Source of the DNA: Phycisphaerae bacterium
Lineage (GTDB): Bacteria; Planctomycetota; Phycisphaerae; UBA1845; UTPLA1
Assembly: GCA_016935885.1 (NCBI GenBank)
Contig: JAFGQA010000310.1
Coordinates: 1 to 15,242, forward strand
Length of the DNA: 15,242 nucleotides
Reading direction: 5' to 3'
The translations under genes and the position numbers were made by a program. The notes below the pieces were generated by a model, which saw only the letters and a program-made list of their open reading frames with translations, was not told where the DNA came from and did no database searches. Below are positions 1 to 6,555 of the stretch, piece after piece (the first letter of the stretch is position 1; every line of letters starts with the position of its first letter).

Positions 1-320
1 GGATCATCCGGGTCCGAGACGTCGACAATCAGAAGGCCCTTGAAGCGGTTCAAGGCGTAGATCGTGTCGCCCACGATCTTGATGATATCGGCCTCCTCAA
101 TCGCGCGGGCGATTTGGTCCGCCCCGCCGGCCTCCGCTCCTTCTAGCGCCGCGGTGGGGGCGCCGAAACCGCCGGAGTCGCCGAGGTTCGCCCTCGGAAC
201 CGCGTCACAGCCCAAACCCGAGACAGTTGCCAGACACAGGACAGCGACGAGGAATCTGGCGTAGTTGGAAGTGTGTGCGCCATCAATCATGTTACAGCTC
301 GCTTTTCGTCGTGGAGACAT
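1..320 (-). CDS. Lipoprotein with beta-propeller-like N-terminus (partial, 5' end only)
   Basis: The minus strand reads openly from the window edge to an ATG at 320 (in-frame alternatives at 347 and 290). After a short basic start (MSPRRK) comes a hydrophobic stretch, RFLVAVLCLATVSGLGC, ending in a lipobox, so the protein is probably a lipoprotein cleaved before that Cys. The mature start runs through a Gly/Ala-rich linker into ADIIKIVGDTIYALNRFKG and then LLIVDVSDPDD. That resembles the first blades of secreted bacterial beta-propeller proteins (LVIVD-type repeats). I prefer the 320 start because GAGGG lies about 10 nt upstream and it adds positive charge before the hydrophobic core. The C-terminus is outside the window, so blade number and function cannot be given. 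Its role is probably binding or structural at the envelope (inference). Confidence 0.7.
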   Translation of the reverse strand, partial: MSPRRKASCNMIDGAHTSNYARFLVAVLCLATVSGLGCDAVPRANLGDSGGFGAPTAALEGAEAGGADQIARAIEEADIIKIVGDTIYALNRFKGLLIVDVSDPDD

Positions 321-380
321 GGTCAGATAACCCTCTGCGCGAGGCATTTCATCCTATCTGTAAGCGGGGAACACACGACT

Positions 381-405
381 GTGCCGCGCCGTGCCGTGCC
401 GTGCC
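381..405. repeat. Short GTGCC pentanucleotide run
   Basis: Five consecutive 5-bp units, GTGCC GCGCC GTGCC GTGCC GTGCC, lie in the gap upstream of the lipoprotein gene. No reading frame of interest crosses it. The gap from 321 to 710 otherwise holds the hairpin at 460-494 and the dispersed element at 618-704. Confidence 0.6.
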
Positions 406-459
406 AGGTGGGTCACTCACAGAGATGATAAGCCCGGCCCGCCTTCAAGTTCAAGTCAG

Positions 460-494
460 AAGGCGGCGTATTCTGCCGCCTTGAGCACTTTTTT
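460..494 (+). terminator. Hairpin plus T-tract, possible intrinsic terminator
   Basis: AAGGCGGC (460-467) pairs perfectly with GCCGCCTT (475-482) around a 7-nt loop. Six T's follow at 489-494, after a 6-nt gap. The orientation suits a plus-strand transcript, but I see no plus-strand gene upstream. The 6-nt gap before the T-run is longer than usual, so termination could be weak. Confidence 0.4.
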
Positions 495-610
495 ATTGAG
501 CTCCGCCTGGAATCCGCGCCGCGGAGCGGGCCCGATAGAAACCGGCATGTGGACATTCCCGTCTGCATCTTCTCCGTGTAGCCCGCTCACGCGGAGCGAT
601 CAGACGTCCA

Positions 611-711
611 GCAGCCCGTGGTAGAAGGGGTAACAGCGGTTCGGAAGCGCCGTTCCTGACCGTGAAAACCACCGGCTTTGGCGCCGGTGCCGCAGTTTTG
701 CCACGGGCTGC
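611..711. mobile_element. Dispersed 87-bp element (copy 1), bounded by inverted repeats
   Basis: Positions 618-704 match 15157-15242 in the same orientation, with roughly ten differences plus a 1-base gap by eye. The shared core covers the stretch containing GTTCCTGACCGTGAAAACCA. The ends are imperfect inverted repeats (GTGGTAGAA against TTTTGCCAC). In this copy they are extended by a perfect 11-bp pair, GCAGCCCGTGG (611-621) and CCACGGGCTGC (701-711). An internal hairpin, ACCGGC/GCCGGT, is present. There is no coding capacity. It looks like a small non-autonomous, MITE- or REP-like repeat. Confidence 0.65.
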
Positions 712-1169
712 TAGCCCGTTTCCTGGGCATCCCGTCCTCTGGAGCGGTCATCCTGCCGTGGCGGCGGGCCCGGCGGGCCCTGGGCGCTGGCGAAGCCCTT
801 GATCGCAGGCATGTCCTCGGGTTTCTCATCCGGGTGGACGGCGAAGATCTCCACCCGCACCACGTCTTCAAATGGCACGGTGACGACGAAGCAGCCAACC
901 TTGTAAGACTCGTCCGCAGGCATACACTCGAAGACGAGCGAACCGGTGGTCGGGTGCTTGAGGATCTCCTTGACCTCGTAGGAGAAGCCATCACGCAGAT
1001 AGATGATGGTCCGGGCCTCCAATTCGTCGTGGAATTTCTTGTGGGCCTCGTCTTCCCGGTCCTTCTCGGAGTCAGCGTCGGGGAAGTGTTCCGTTGTGCA
1101 ACGCTGCTTGGCCAGCTCGATACGCTCGTCGTATGGGCCGCCAAACCACCAATCGTAGTCAAAATGCAT
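711..1169 (-). CDS. Conserved-looking hypothetical protein, 152 aa
   Basis: I do not recognise this family. The protein starts MHFDYDWWFGGPYDERIELA at an ATG with AGAGGA about 5 nt upstream, which decides the start. It has a charged helical stretch at residues 30-50 (DSEKDREDEAHKKFHDELEA). A beta-rich part follows (TIIYLRDGFSYEVKEIL, SLVFECMP, GCFVVTVPFEDVVRVEIFAVH), ending in a low-complexity Gly/Pro/Arg tail. No signal peptide or membrane segment is seen, so it is probably cytoplasmic. The reading frame looks real from its amino-acid composition and SD. The last codons and the stop (TAG at 711-713) lie in the flank of the dispersed element, so the original C-terminus may have been replaced by insertion of that element. 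Confidence 0.6.
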   Translation of the reverse strand: MHFDYDWWFGGPYDERIELAKQRCTTEHFPDADSEKDREDEAHKKFHDELEARTIIYLRDGFSYEVKEILKHPTTGSLVFECMPADESYKVGCFVVTVPFEDVVRVEIFAVHPDEKPEDMPAIKGFASAQGPPGPPPRQDDRSRGRDAQETG

Positions 1170-1534
1170 GGCATCCTCTGCTGTCGCGATGAAACAATCG
1201 GCTTAATGCCAGACCCAGAATCAGTTCGCCGATCGAAGATCCCAAAAGATCCTGGATGAGTCGGAGCTTTGAAGCCGGCACGGTCTCGACGCCAATGGCC
1301 ACGCCTCGGCGTCACAACGTCCTCATCGGCGATTCCGTATCGCAACCCGACCGGGAGCCTATCCCAAGACGGTGGACCCTGGCGTCCTGCCGGTGTTTCA
1401 CTGCGGGGCCCCTGTGGCCCGTGCCACAGGGAATCTTGGCGTAGATCCGCGCGGAGGCACTCTAGGAGAGACGACGGGGCCTGTCAAACCGCCATTCGGC
1501 CGGAAGGTCGTGGTGCGTCCGGGACGGTTAGGCG
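1170..1534. other. Spacer between hypothetical gene and queG, left part: one strong hairpin
   Basis: No convincing gene is seen here. CCCTGTGGC (1410-1418) and GCCACAGGG (1423-1431) form a perfect 9-bp stem with a CCGT loop. It has no T-tract, so it is unlikely to be an intrinsic terminator; it may be another small repeat. The long open frame running through this stretch into queG has no protein-like composition before position 1738. Confidence 0.4.
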
Positions 1535-1660
1535 GGTGCCACTGGCAGCTTGTCTGCCAGTGTGCATGGCCCCATGCGCCCAAGGGAGAGACCGCACGGG
1601 CGGGCAAGCAAGCCGCCCGTGGCACCCAGAACCGAATGCCGCCGGAACTGTCACGGACTC
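1535..1660 (+). repeat. Two-hairpin dispersed repeat, copy 1
   Basis: Hairpin 1 is CACTGGCAG/CTGCCAGTG (1540-1548 with 1554-1562), loop CTTGT. After a linker containing CCCATGCGCCC and GAGAGACCG comes hairpin 2, CACGGGCGG/CCGCCCGTG (1595-1603 with 1613-1621). A conserved tail follows, with CAGAACCGAATGCCGCCGG and a CACGGACTC motif. The same arrangement recurs at 5510-5635, and the tail recurs inverted at about 9962-10004. Confidence 0.75.
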
Positions 1661-1755
1661 GGTCGCGGTGGGTTCCAATGGTTTACAATGAGGCGGTCGC
1701 GGGAATCGTGTGGCGGCGGTCCCAGCCGAAACCGACCATGGAGGACGGATGGCCA

Positions 1756-2766
1756 ATGACCCCGGCCGATCGTAGCGACTGGATCAAGTCCGCGGCGTTG
1801 CAGTTGGGGTTCGACCGGTGCGGCATCGCCGTGGCAGGGCCGATCGAGCGGATGGGCTTCCTGCGTGAGTGGCTCGCCAGGGGCTACACCGGCACGATGG
1901 CTTACTTGCACCGCCATCGGGCTTCACGCGTGGACGTGCGGGCGTGGTTGCCGTGGGCGCAAAGCGTGATCGTGGCAGCCCTGAACTACCGCCAGCCCGA
2001 TCCGAGCGATGCGGCGCGTCGAGACGCCGATCCCAAATCGCCAATCTCCAATCCCCAATCCCCAATCTCCAATCTCCAATCCCCAATCGAGCCACGCGGT
2101 CGCGTGGCGATGTACGCCTGGGGGGAGGACTACCACGCGGTCGTCCGCGACAAGCTGGACACGCTGGTCGCCCGGATGCGGGAGATGTTCGACGAACCGT
2201 TCAAGGCCAAGGTCTGCGTCGATACGTCGGCGATCGTCGAACGGGAGCTGGCCGCCGCGGCGGGCATCGGCTGGATCGGCAAGAACACGATGGTCCTGCA
2301 CGCCTCGCTGGGTTCGTTCTTCTTCCTCGGCGAGATCGTCACCGACCTGCCGCTGGCGCCGGACACGCCGGAGCCGGACCGTTGCGGCACGTGTACCCGT
2401 TGTCTGGAGGCCTGCCCCACCGGTGCCCTTGTCGAGCCGCACGTCATGGACGCCAGCCGGTGCATATCGTACCTGACCATCGAACACCGCGGCGACATCG
2501 CCCAGGAGCTTGCCGCCAGGATGGGCAATTGGGTCTTCGGCTGTGACGTTTGCCAGACCGTGTGCCCGTTCAATGGCCGCGCGCCTGAAAGCACCGAGCG
2601 ACGTTTTGACGCCAGTCTATATGACGCCCACCCCCAGCTCGACGACGTCTTGTCCTGGGACGAAGCCGCCTACGAATCACGCGTCGAAGGCAAGGCCACC
2701 AATCGGGCAACGCTGCACATGTGGAAACGAAACGCGGAGATCGCCCGGCGCAACGCTACACGATAG
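1756..2766 (+). CDS. queG: Epoxyqueuosine reductase QueG, with repeat-encoded insert
   Basis: The 336-aa cytoplasmic iron-sulphur/cobalamin enzyme catalyses the last step of queuosine synthesis, reducing epoxyqueuosine in tRNA to queuosine. The N-terminal DUF1730-like part is residues 1-92. The catalytic region has VDTSAIVER with Asp156 as the likely proton donor, then GIGWIGKNTMVLH. Eight cysteines for two [4Fe-4S] clusters are present: CGTCTRCLEACP at 210-221, then Cys236, Cys263, Cys266 and Cys270 (FGCDVCQTVCPFN). Length is close to the usual 340-380. The start at 1756 has GGAGGA at 1740-1745; an in-frame ATG at 1738 is the alternative. Residues 96-112 (SPISNPQSPISNLQSPI) are encoded by a heptanucleotide tandem repeat between the two domains. 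All expected motifs remain, so the enzyme is probably active. It stands alone, with no other queuosine gene nearby. Confidence 0.95.
   Translation: MTPADRSDWIKSAALQLGFDRCGIAVAGPIERMGFLREWLARGYTGTMAYLHRHRASRVDVRAWLPWAQSVIVAALNYRQPDPSDAARRDADPKSPISNPQSPISNLQSPIEPRGRVAMYAWGEDYHAVVRDKLDTLVARMREMFDEPFKAKVCVDTSAIVERELAAAAGIGWIGKNTMVLHASLGSFFFLGEIVTDLPLAPDTPEPDRCGTCTRCLEACPTGALVEPHVMDASRCISYLTIEHRGDIAQELAARMGNWVFGCDVCQTVCPFNGRAPESTERRFDASLYDAHPQLDDVLSWDEAAYESRVEGKATNRATLHMWKRNAEIARRNATR
2041..2089 (+). repeat. Heptanucleotide tandem repeat (CCAATCY)7 inside queG
   Basis: Seven contiguous 7-bp units: CCAATCT, CCAATCC, CCAATCC, CCAATCT, CCAATCT, CCAATCC, CCAATCG. They lie in the queG frame and contain no stop in that frame. 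Because 7 is not a multiple of 3, gain or loss of one or two units shifts the frame, while three units (21 bp) keep it. The unit resembles the CCCCA(A/G)T short tandem repeats known from filamentous cyanobacteria. That likeness is from memory and does not show common origin. Confidence 0.9.
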
Positions 2767-2864
2767 AAGCCGCCGTCGTAGGGCATCGCACAGAATGACG
2801 CGAGCGAATGCGCTGCTTGCCCGCCGCGTCGCTTGACCCACTATGCTTCTTGGCTGGATTGGTG

Positions 2865-2882
2865 GGTTGCCGTTTGGCGGAT
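2865..2882 (-). repeat. Solitary copy of the CCGCCAAACGGC REP-like repeat
   Basis: GGTTGCCGTTTGGCGGAT is the reverse complement of the repeat that fills the right end of the window. The flank is also shared: GGTTGATCCGCC at 13421 has its complement here. It lies more than 10 kb from the RAYT gene, so the repeat is not confined to that locus. Confidence 0.8.
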
Positions 2883-3108
2883 CAACCATTCACGTCATCA
2901 CTGCGCGGTAGTCTGCCACCCAACAGAAGGAGGTTTGGCTTGTACACGCAACGGAGATCAGATAAGCTATAGGATGTCGCTTGGCGGAGGCGGTGAAGGA
3001 GGCTCCCCTTCTGTCAGACAGCCTGTCAACCGGGAAGGGAGGGCACGCGGAGATCTGGCGCGCTGTCGCACGCTTGGTGGCACCACCGTGGCGTGCGGTG
3101 CTGTGTGG

Positions 3109-3131
3109 CACTGGCGGCTTGTCCGCCAGTG
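3109..3131. repeat. Single hairpin of the two-hairpin repeat family
   Basis: CACTGGCGG (3109-3117) pairs perfectly with CCGCCAGTG (3123-3131) around loop CTTGT. This matches hairpin 1 at 1540-1562 in stem length and loop. The second hairpin and tail are missing. It lies about 100 bp upstream of the PEP-CTERM gene start and might sit in its 5' leader. Confidence 0.7.
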
Positions 3132-3228
3132 TACGGCTCGGAATTACGTGCGGGATCGCACCGGCAGCATGCTGCAAGTGGCATGTCGCTCCAACGGCCC
3201 CGGATCGCGACTTGAGGAGGATACGAGA

Positions 3229-4257
3229 ATGCGCGAGTGCGCGATGAACGCGGCATTAACGGCAGTTGTATTGGCTTGCGTCTCGAGCGCGCAGGCCGGT
3301 GTGGTCTTCGACACGGTCACTGTTGGCGACCCGGGAAACCCCGGGGAGTGGTCCGGCGAGAGCTACGGCGGCTATGGTCCGGACCGAATCTGCGGAGCGG
3401 TGGACTACGTGTACAACCTCGGCAGGTACGAGGTGACGGCCGGGCAGTACACGGACTTCCTCAACGCCGTGGCCGACACGGACACCTACGGTCTTTACAG
3501 CACGTCAATGTGGGACAACACCTGCGGCTGCAAGATCCAACGCGATGGGAGCCCGGGTGGCTATACGTACAGCGTGGCCGGCGACTGGGCTGACCGGCCG
3601 GTAAACATGGCCAGCTTCTGGGACGCGGCTCGGTTCGCGAATTGGATGCACAACGGCCAGCCGGCCGGGCCGCAAGGGCCTGCCACAACCGAGCACGGAG
3701 CCTACACGCTGGACGGCTACACAGGCACGGACGGTTCGTGGATCACGCGTAATCCCGGCGCAACCTGGTGCATCCCGAGTGAGGACGAATGGTACAAGGC
3801 GGCGTACTACGACGGGGACGCGAGCGTCTACTACGACTACCCGACAGGCACGGATGCGGTGCCAAGTAACGATCTTGAGGATCCCGATCCGGGCAACAAT
3901 GCGAACTTCGATCAGGACGGTTTCACGATCGGCCATCCGTACTACCGAACCGAGGTGGGCGAGTTTGAGCGCTCAGCAAGCCCCTCCGGCACGTTCGACC
4001 AGGGAGGCAACGTGTGGGAGTGGCACGAGACCGTGCTTCACACGTCGCATCGTGGTGCACGCGGCGGCGCGTGGTACACCGACGACAGCCGCCTCCTGGC
4101 CGCGCGGCGCGGCGCGAGCTTCCCCACAACCGAAAGCATCTTTAACGGCTTCCGTGTTGCCTACGTTCCTGAGCCCGCGACGATCTCGGTGTTGGCTTGC
4201 TCGTTGGCCTTGGGCAGCATCGTGCGGCTGAAGCGGCACAGGGGCCGGCGCGTCTGA
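3229..4257 (+). CDS. SUMF1/FGE-fold protein with PEP-CTERM anchor, 342 aa
   Basis: This is an exported protein. A signal peptide (core AALTAVVLACVSSAQA) ends near residue 23. A formylglycine-generating-enzyme (SUMF1)-like domain runs from about 55 to 311: NLGRYEVTAGQYTDFLNAV, DRPVNMASFWDAARFANWM, WCIPSEDEWYKAAYYD, GGNVWEWHE, RGGAWYTDD and GFRVA. It ends with VPEPAT (313-318), a hydrophobic segment and a basic tail, which is the PEP-CTERM sorting signal processed by an exosortase. The start at 3229 has GAGGAGG 8 nt upstream. The paired cysteines of true FGE, expected after the RGGAW motif, are absent, so sulphatase activation is unlikely. A structural or binding role at the cell surface or in the matrix is more likely (inference). 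It is a single gene and the exosortase is not in the window. Confidence 0.92.
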   Translation: MRECAMNAALTAVVLACVSSAQAGVVFDTVTVGDPGNPGEWSGESYGGYGPDRICGAVDYVYNLGRYEVTAGQYTDFLNAVADTDTYGLYSTSMWDNTCGCKIQRDGSPGGYTYSVAGDWADRPVNMASFWDAARFANWMHNGQPAGPQGPATTEHGAYTLDGYTGTDGSWITRNPGATWCIPSEDEWYKAAYYDGDASVYYDYPTGTDAVPSNDLEDPDPGNNANFDQDGFTIGHPYYRTEVGEFERSASPSGTFDQGGNVWEWHETVLHTSHRGARGGAWYTDDSRLLAARRGASFPTTESIFNGFRVAYVPEPATISVLACSLALGSIVRLKRHRGRRV

Positions 4258-4452
4258 GCCCCTTGCTCCTCTCGTCTCGAGTTCCCCGCGCCAAACCAGA
4301 GGTTCCCATTTGGCACCTCAAGATCGCGGCCGTGTAGATGGTTGGTGGAAGCCCGTTGTCCGGGCCGGTATGACGGCTGGTACGATCGAGTCGCACGTAG
4401 CCGGTTAGCGTCGACCCTGCCCGCAGGTTCGTCACCGCGGCTGGTCGAATGC
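4258..4452. other. Convergent gap between PEP-CTERM and YbjQ-like genes
   Basis: These 195 bp separate two converging genes. CGGCT/AGCCG (4374-4378 with 4399-4403) could form a weak hairpin, but there is no T-tract. I found no convincing terminator or small gene. Confidence 0.35.
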
Positions 4453-4923
4453 CTACGTGCCGCGATCGTCGGTAGGTCCCTTTCCGCCGATCGGCCGAAG
4501 GACGACGGCGTCGCCCTGGGCGGTGCATCGGCCTGCGGCGGTGTGCTGCTGGGCAAGGTTGATGATGGCGTTTGCCCCCCGGCTGGCGGCAGTAGCCTTG
4601 AGGGCCCTGATCGCCTCGCCCTGCGTGCGGTGGCCTTCCACAAACACCGCCTCGACCTGACGGACGATCTCATAACCTGCAATGATGCCTGTCGAACTGG
4701 TGGCGATGATCCTCTCCGCCGCCAGATGCTCCGCCTCGATATCGGCCTCGTTTCTGCCGGCATACTGCTGCAATTTGGGATGCAGCTTCGGCGGACCACG
4801 CCGTCGAACGAGTCGGCGGATTCCGCCGGACAACCGCCGTAGAACGTACAACACGAGCAGCACCGCGACGGCCCCGCCAAGCAGGACCCGGTGGTCTTGC
4901 AGCCATTGGATGACGTCGTTCAT
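4453..4923 (-). CDS. Membrane-anchored YbjQ/UPF0145-like protein, 156 aa
   Basis: Residues 11-30 (HRVLLGGAVAVLLVLYVLRR) form one transmembrane helix, followed by a very basic stretch (RRLVRRRG) that should stay in the cytoplasm. From residue 71, ERIIATSSTGIIAGYEIVRQVEAVFVEGH and then SRGANAIINLA and GDAVVLRPI follow the pattern of the YbjQ (UPF0145) heavy-metal-binding-like fold: a TT/TS-x-x-GYEI start and a GANAI helix-strand. That family forms pentamers and has no firmly known function. The N-terminal helix is an addition to the stand-alone family. No SD precedes the ATG. TACAAT lies 7 nt upstream of it, which suggests a leaderless mRNA. It converges with the PEP-CTERM gene. Confidence 0.75.
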   Translation of the reverse strand: MNDVIQWLQDHRVLLGGAVAVLLVLYVLRRLSGGIRRLVRRRGPPKLHPKLQQYAGRNEADIEAEHLAAERIIATSSTGIIAGYEIVRQVEAVFVEGHRTQGEAIRALKATAASRGANAIINLAQQHTAAGRCTAQGDAVVLRPIGGKGPTDDRGT

Positions 4924-4930
4924 GTGCGTG

Positions 4931-4936
4931 ATTGTA
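4931..4936 (-). promoter_or_regulatory. Possible -10 box (TACAAT) of the YbjQ-like gene
   Basis: On the minus strand TACAAT (5 of 6 to consensus) is followed by CACGCAC and then the ATG at 4923. Initiation would fall at or next to the start codon. The -35 region is poor, so this rests on the -10 and the absence of an SD. Confidence 0.4.
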
Positions 4937-5054
4937 CTCCGTGGACCGTGACGTGCACGCCGTCCCTTTCATCACAATGGCCCAGACAGGGCAACCATGC
5001 ACCGTTATCGGTCTGGCAGTGGCCCGAGAGCACGCCGTGCCGGCCCATAAACTC

Positions 5055-5353
5055 AGGCGTGGCTGCCGGCCAAACGACTCGCCTCAGATTCCTCGAATGC
5101 ACCGCGATCCGGGTTTGATTCCCGGTGGACACGCGCGTATCAATAGTCTGGTACCAGAGCACTCGTGAGGCCGTCCGGGTCGGGGGGGCCGCATCAAGCT
5201 GGAGGACGAGTGCTCACGACTGGGGCTTCCGACCCCCCGCAAGGTCGAGCGGCATGCTCGGCCTTTTATGCCCCGCTGCGGCCGAGCCCCCACTCGGTCG
5301 CGATGAGATGACGCTGTGCACCACGCCTTGCCCGTGCGCAGCGTCGTTTTTTT
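5055..5353 (+). ncRNA. Candidate structured RNA: chain of stem-loops ending in a terminator
   Basis: There is no protein gene in 4924-5711. Stems occur in order on the plus strand: AGGCG/CGCCT (5055-5059 with 5080-5084); CCGGG/CCCGG with 7-nt loop (5109-5125); GAGCACTCGT/ACGAGTGCTC (5157-5166 with 5206-5215, perfect 10 bp); GGTCGAGC/GCTCGGCC followed by TTTT (5243-5263); GCGGCCGAG/CTCGGTCGC (5278-5286 with 5293-5301); and the terminator stem at 5311-5344. Three stems carry one G-U wobble each. All three pair only if the plus strand is transcribed, since the other strand would have A-C mismatches. This fits no RNA class I can name (not RNase P, tmRNA, SRP or 6S). The 5' end and promoter are not defined. 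Confidence 0.45.
5311..5353 (+). terminator. Strong intrinsic terminator
   Basis: ACGCTGTGCAC (5311-5321) pairs with GTGCGCAGCGT (5334-5344): 11 bp with one U-G wobble and a 12-nt loop. CG and seven T's follow (5347-5353). The wobble and T-run both require plus-strand transcription. No plus-strand protein gene ends nearby, so it should end a non-coding transcript. Confidence 0.8.
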
Positions 5354-5509
5354 CGCGCCACGACGACTCCCGGTCCGATGACCCGAGACTTGTGATCGTC
5401 CGGAACACGGGATTGAGTCAGGACGATCCTCCCTCATCACCAACCGACGACTCGCCGCGCCACGCCAGGATCCGACCCAGCCCGGCCGGGGGGGGCCTGA
5501 CAGTCTAGG

Positions 5510-5635
5510 CCGGTGCCGCTGGCAGCCTGCCTGCCAGTGTGGATGCCCCATGCGCCCACCGGAGAGACCGCACGGGCGGACAAGCCGCCCGTGGCACACA
5601 GAATCGAATGGCGCCGGGAGTATCACGGACTCCGC
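5510..5635 (+). repeat. Two-hairpin dispersed repeat, copy 2
   Basis: Hairpin 1 is CTGGCAG/CTGCCAG (5519-5537). The linker carries CCCATGCGCCC and GAGAGACCG. Hairpin 2 is CACGGGCGG/CCGCCCGTG (5571-5579 with 5585-5593). The tail has CAGAATCGAATGGCGCCGG and CACGGACTC. Order and spacing match 1535-1660. It lies between the candidate RNA terminator and the tRNA-Glu promoter. Confidence 0.75.
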
Positions 5636-5660
5636 CCAGGATGTGACGACCACCGACCCG

Positions 5661-5689
5661 TTGACACAGGGCGCGACTTCCTCGATCAT
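5661..5689 (+). promoter_or_regulatory. Promoter of tRNA-Glu
   Basis: TTGACA (5661-5666), a 17-bp spacer and GATCAT (5684-5689, 4 of 6) place initiation near 5696, about 16 nt before the mature tRNA end. The perfect -35 and spacing support it. Confidence 0.6.
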
Positions 5690-5711
5690 CATCGCGTTCC
5701 GTCAGCACACG

Positions 5712-5784
5712 GCCCCCATCGTCTAGAGGCCTAGGACACCGGCTTTTCATGCCGGCGACAGGAGTTCGAATCTCCTTGGGGGCG
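5712..5784 (+). tRNA. tRNA-Glu (UUC)
   Basis: This is a 73-nt cloverleaf. The acceptor GCCCCCA pairs with TGGGGGC (5777-5783), with discriminator G at 5784. The D-arm region contains TCTAGAGGCCTAGGA. The anticodon stem CCGGC/GCCGG holds loop TTTTCAT, so the anticodon is TTC. The T-arm is AGGAG TTCGAAT CTCCT. CCA is not encoded. It has its own promoter and no tRNA partner within 600 bp, so it is probably monocistronic. Confidence 0.97.
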
Positions 5785-6369
5785 TTCATCGCACACGGCC
5801 GAACAACACCGTCCTGTGTCGCGTACGCCCATTGCCGACAGGGGCTTCTGTGCGTAATGCGATCGTCTTGTGGTGTTATTGTTGGCGCGCGTCGCCGGGC
5901 GTAGGGCAGACCACGGAGTGTCATGTCTCTGACACTTGGCGCGGGCAAGTGAGACAACCGCCGCGGCACCGCCAGCGTGCGCATGATCCAATGCCCGCCG
6001 TCGTGGGAAGCCGGTCTAGCAGTCTCGCTGCCGGGTTTATTCCAGCACGCGATAAGGCTGATAGGCTGGCATGGACCGGCGGCTCCGCAAACGCCGCAGG
6101 GTGAAGAACTCGTCCGGGCTCCGACGCCCGGGTCTGAATGCGAGGCTGGGCCGAGAGTTCCTTCTCGGTCTCCCGTGTCGATGTGTGGGAAAGGACTCCC
6201 GCCGGAAGTCTGTTGGAGAGAGGATTCTGACACCCACGGAGTAGCGGTCAAGGCCGGCGTCCACGCCAGTCGCATGAATCCCGACTGGGACCACATCTAC
6301 CTGGTCAGACTCGTGACAACGTGAACACGCGATTGCCCTGGGTGACGTCGCCCCCGCTCGCTGCGCACC
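5785..6369. other. Spacer between the two tRNA genes
   Basis: No supported protein gene is present. AGTGTCA (5917-5923) and TGACACT (5930-5936) form a perfect 7-bp hairpin with a 6-nt loop and no useful T-tract. Open frames here have no recognisable domains, SD sites or compositional bias, and some simply read through the tRNA genes. Confidence 0.5.
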
Positions 6370-6397
6370 TTGACACACGGTCCGGCCCCGCTAGACT
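6370..6397 (+). promoter_or_regulatory. Promoter of tRNA-Gln
   Basis: TTGACA (6370-6375), a 16-bp spacer and TAGACT (6392-6397, 4 of 6) place initiation near 6404, a few bases before the tRNA at 6412. The perfect -35 matches the arrangement at tRNA-Glu. Confidence 0.6.
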
Positions 6398-6411
6398 GTG
6401 CCTTCTGCCGT

Positions 6412-6482
6412 TGGCCCCTAGTGTAACGGTAGCACGACAGACTCTGGATCTGTTTGTGGAGGTTCGAATCCTCCGGGGCCAG
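6412..6482 (+). tRNA. tRNA-Gln (CUG)
   Basis: This is a 71-nt cloverleaf. The acceptor TGGCCCC pairs with GGGGCCA (6475-6481), with discriminator G at 6482. The D-loop has GTGTAACGGTAGCAC, as is common in tRNA-Gln. The anticodon stem ACAGA/TCTGT holds loop CTCTGGA, giving CTG. The T-arm is GGAGG TTCGAAT CCTCC. CCA is not encoded. Its 3' end faces the 3' end of the restriction-modification gene, 73 bp away. Confidence 0.97.
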
Positions 6483-6555
6483 TCCGACATGCCGCGTGTC
6501 GCGGTATCGGGTCATGACGTGTTCGGTCCGCGCCCCCGTGCATTCCAGTGTGGCA

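Larger units (their letters stand above)
2767..3228. other. Spacer between queG and the PEP-CTERM gene
   Basis: No gene is seen in this 462-bp gap. It contains one inverted copy of the CCGCCAAACGGC repeat (2865-2882) and one single hairpin of the two-hairpin repeat family (3109-3131). The open frame running from 2833 into the next gene has no recognisable protein features before 3229. I see no clear promoter. Confidence 0.5.

Noticed and set aside
587..1345. 252-codon minus-strand frame over the unknown gene
   Set aside because: Its composition (Arg/Ser/Thr/Pro-rich, out of frame) is that of a shadow; the 152-aa frame has the SD and a protein-like sequence.
4365..4412. Group II intron domain V-like stretch (GTCGCACGTAGCCGG)
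   Set aside because: The lower stem does not pair with the required bulge, the catalytic AGC/CGU arrangement is not reproduced, and no intron reverse transcriptase is present.
5109..5132. A third tRNA, from a T-arm-like hairpin CCGGG TTTGATT CCCGG
   Set aside because: The loop is not the canonical TTCRA type, no 5' acceptor strand pairs with TGGACAC, and no anticodon arm is found at the right distance.
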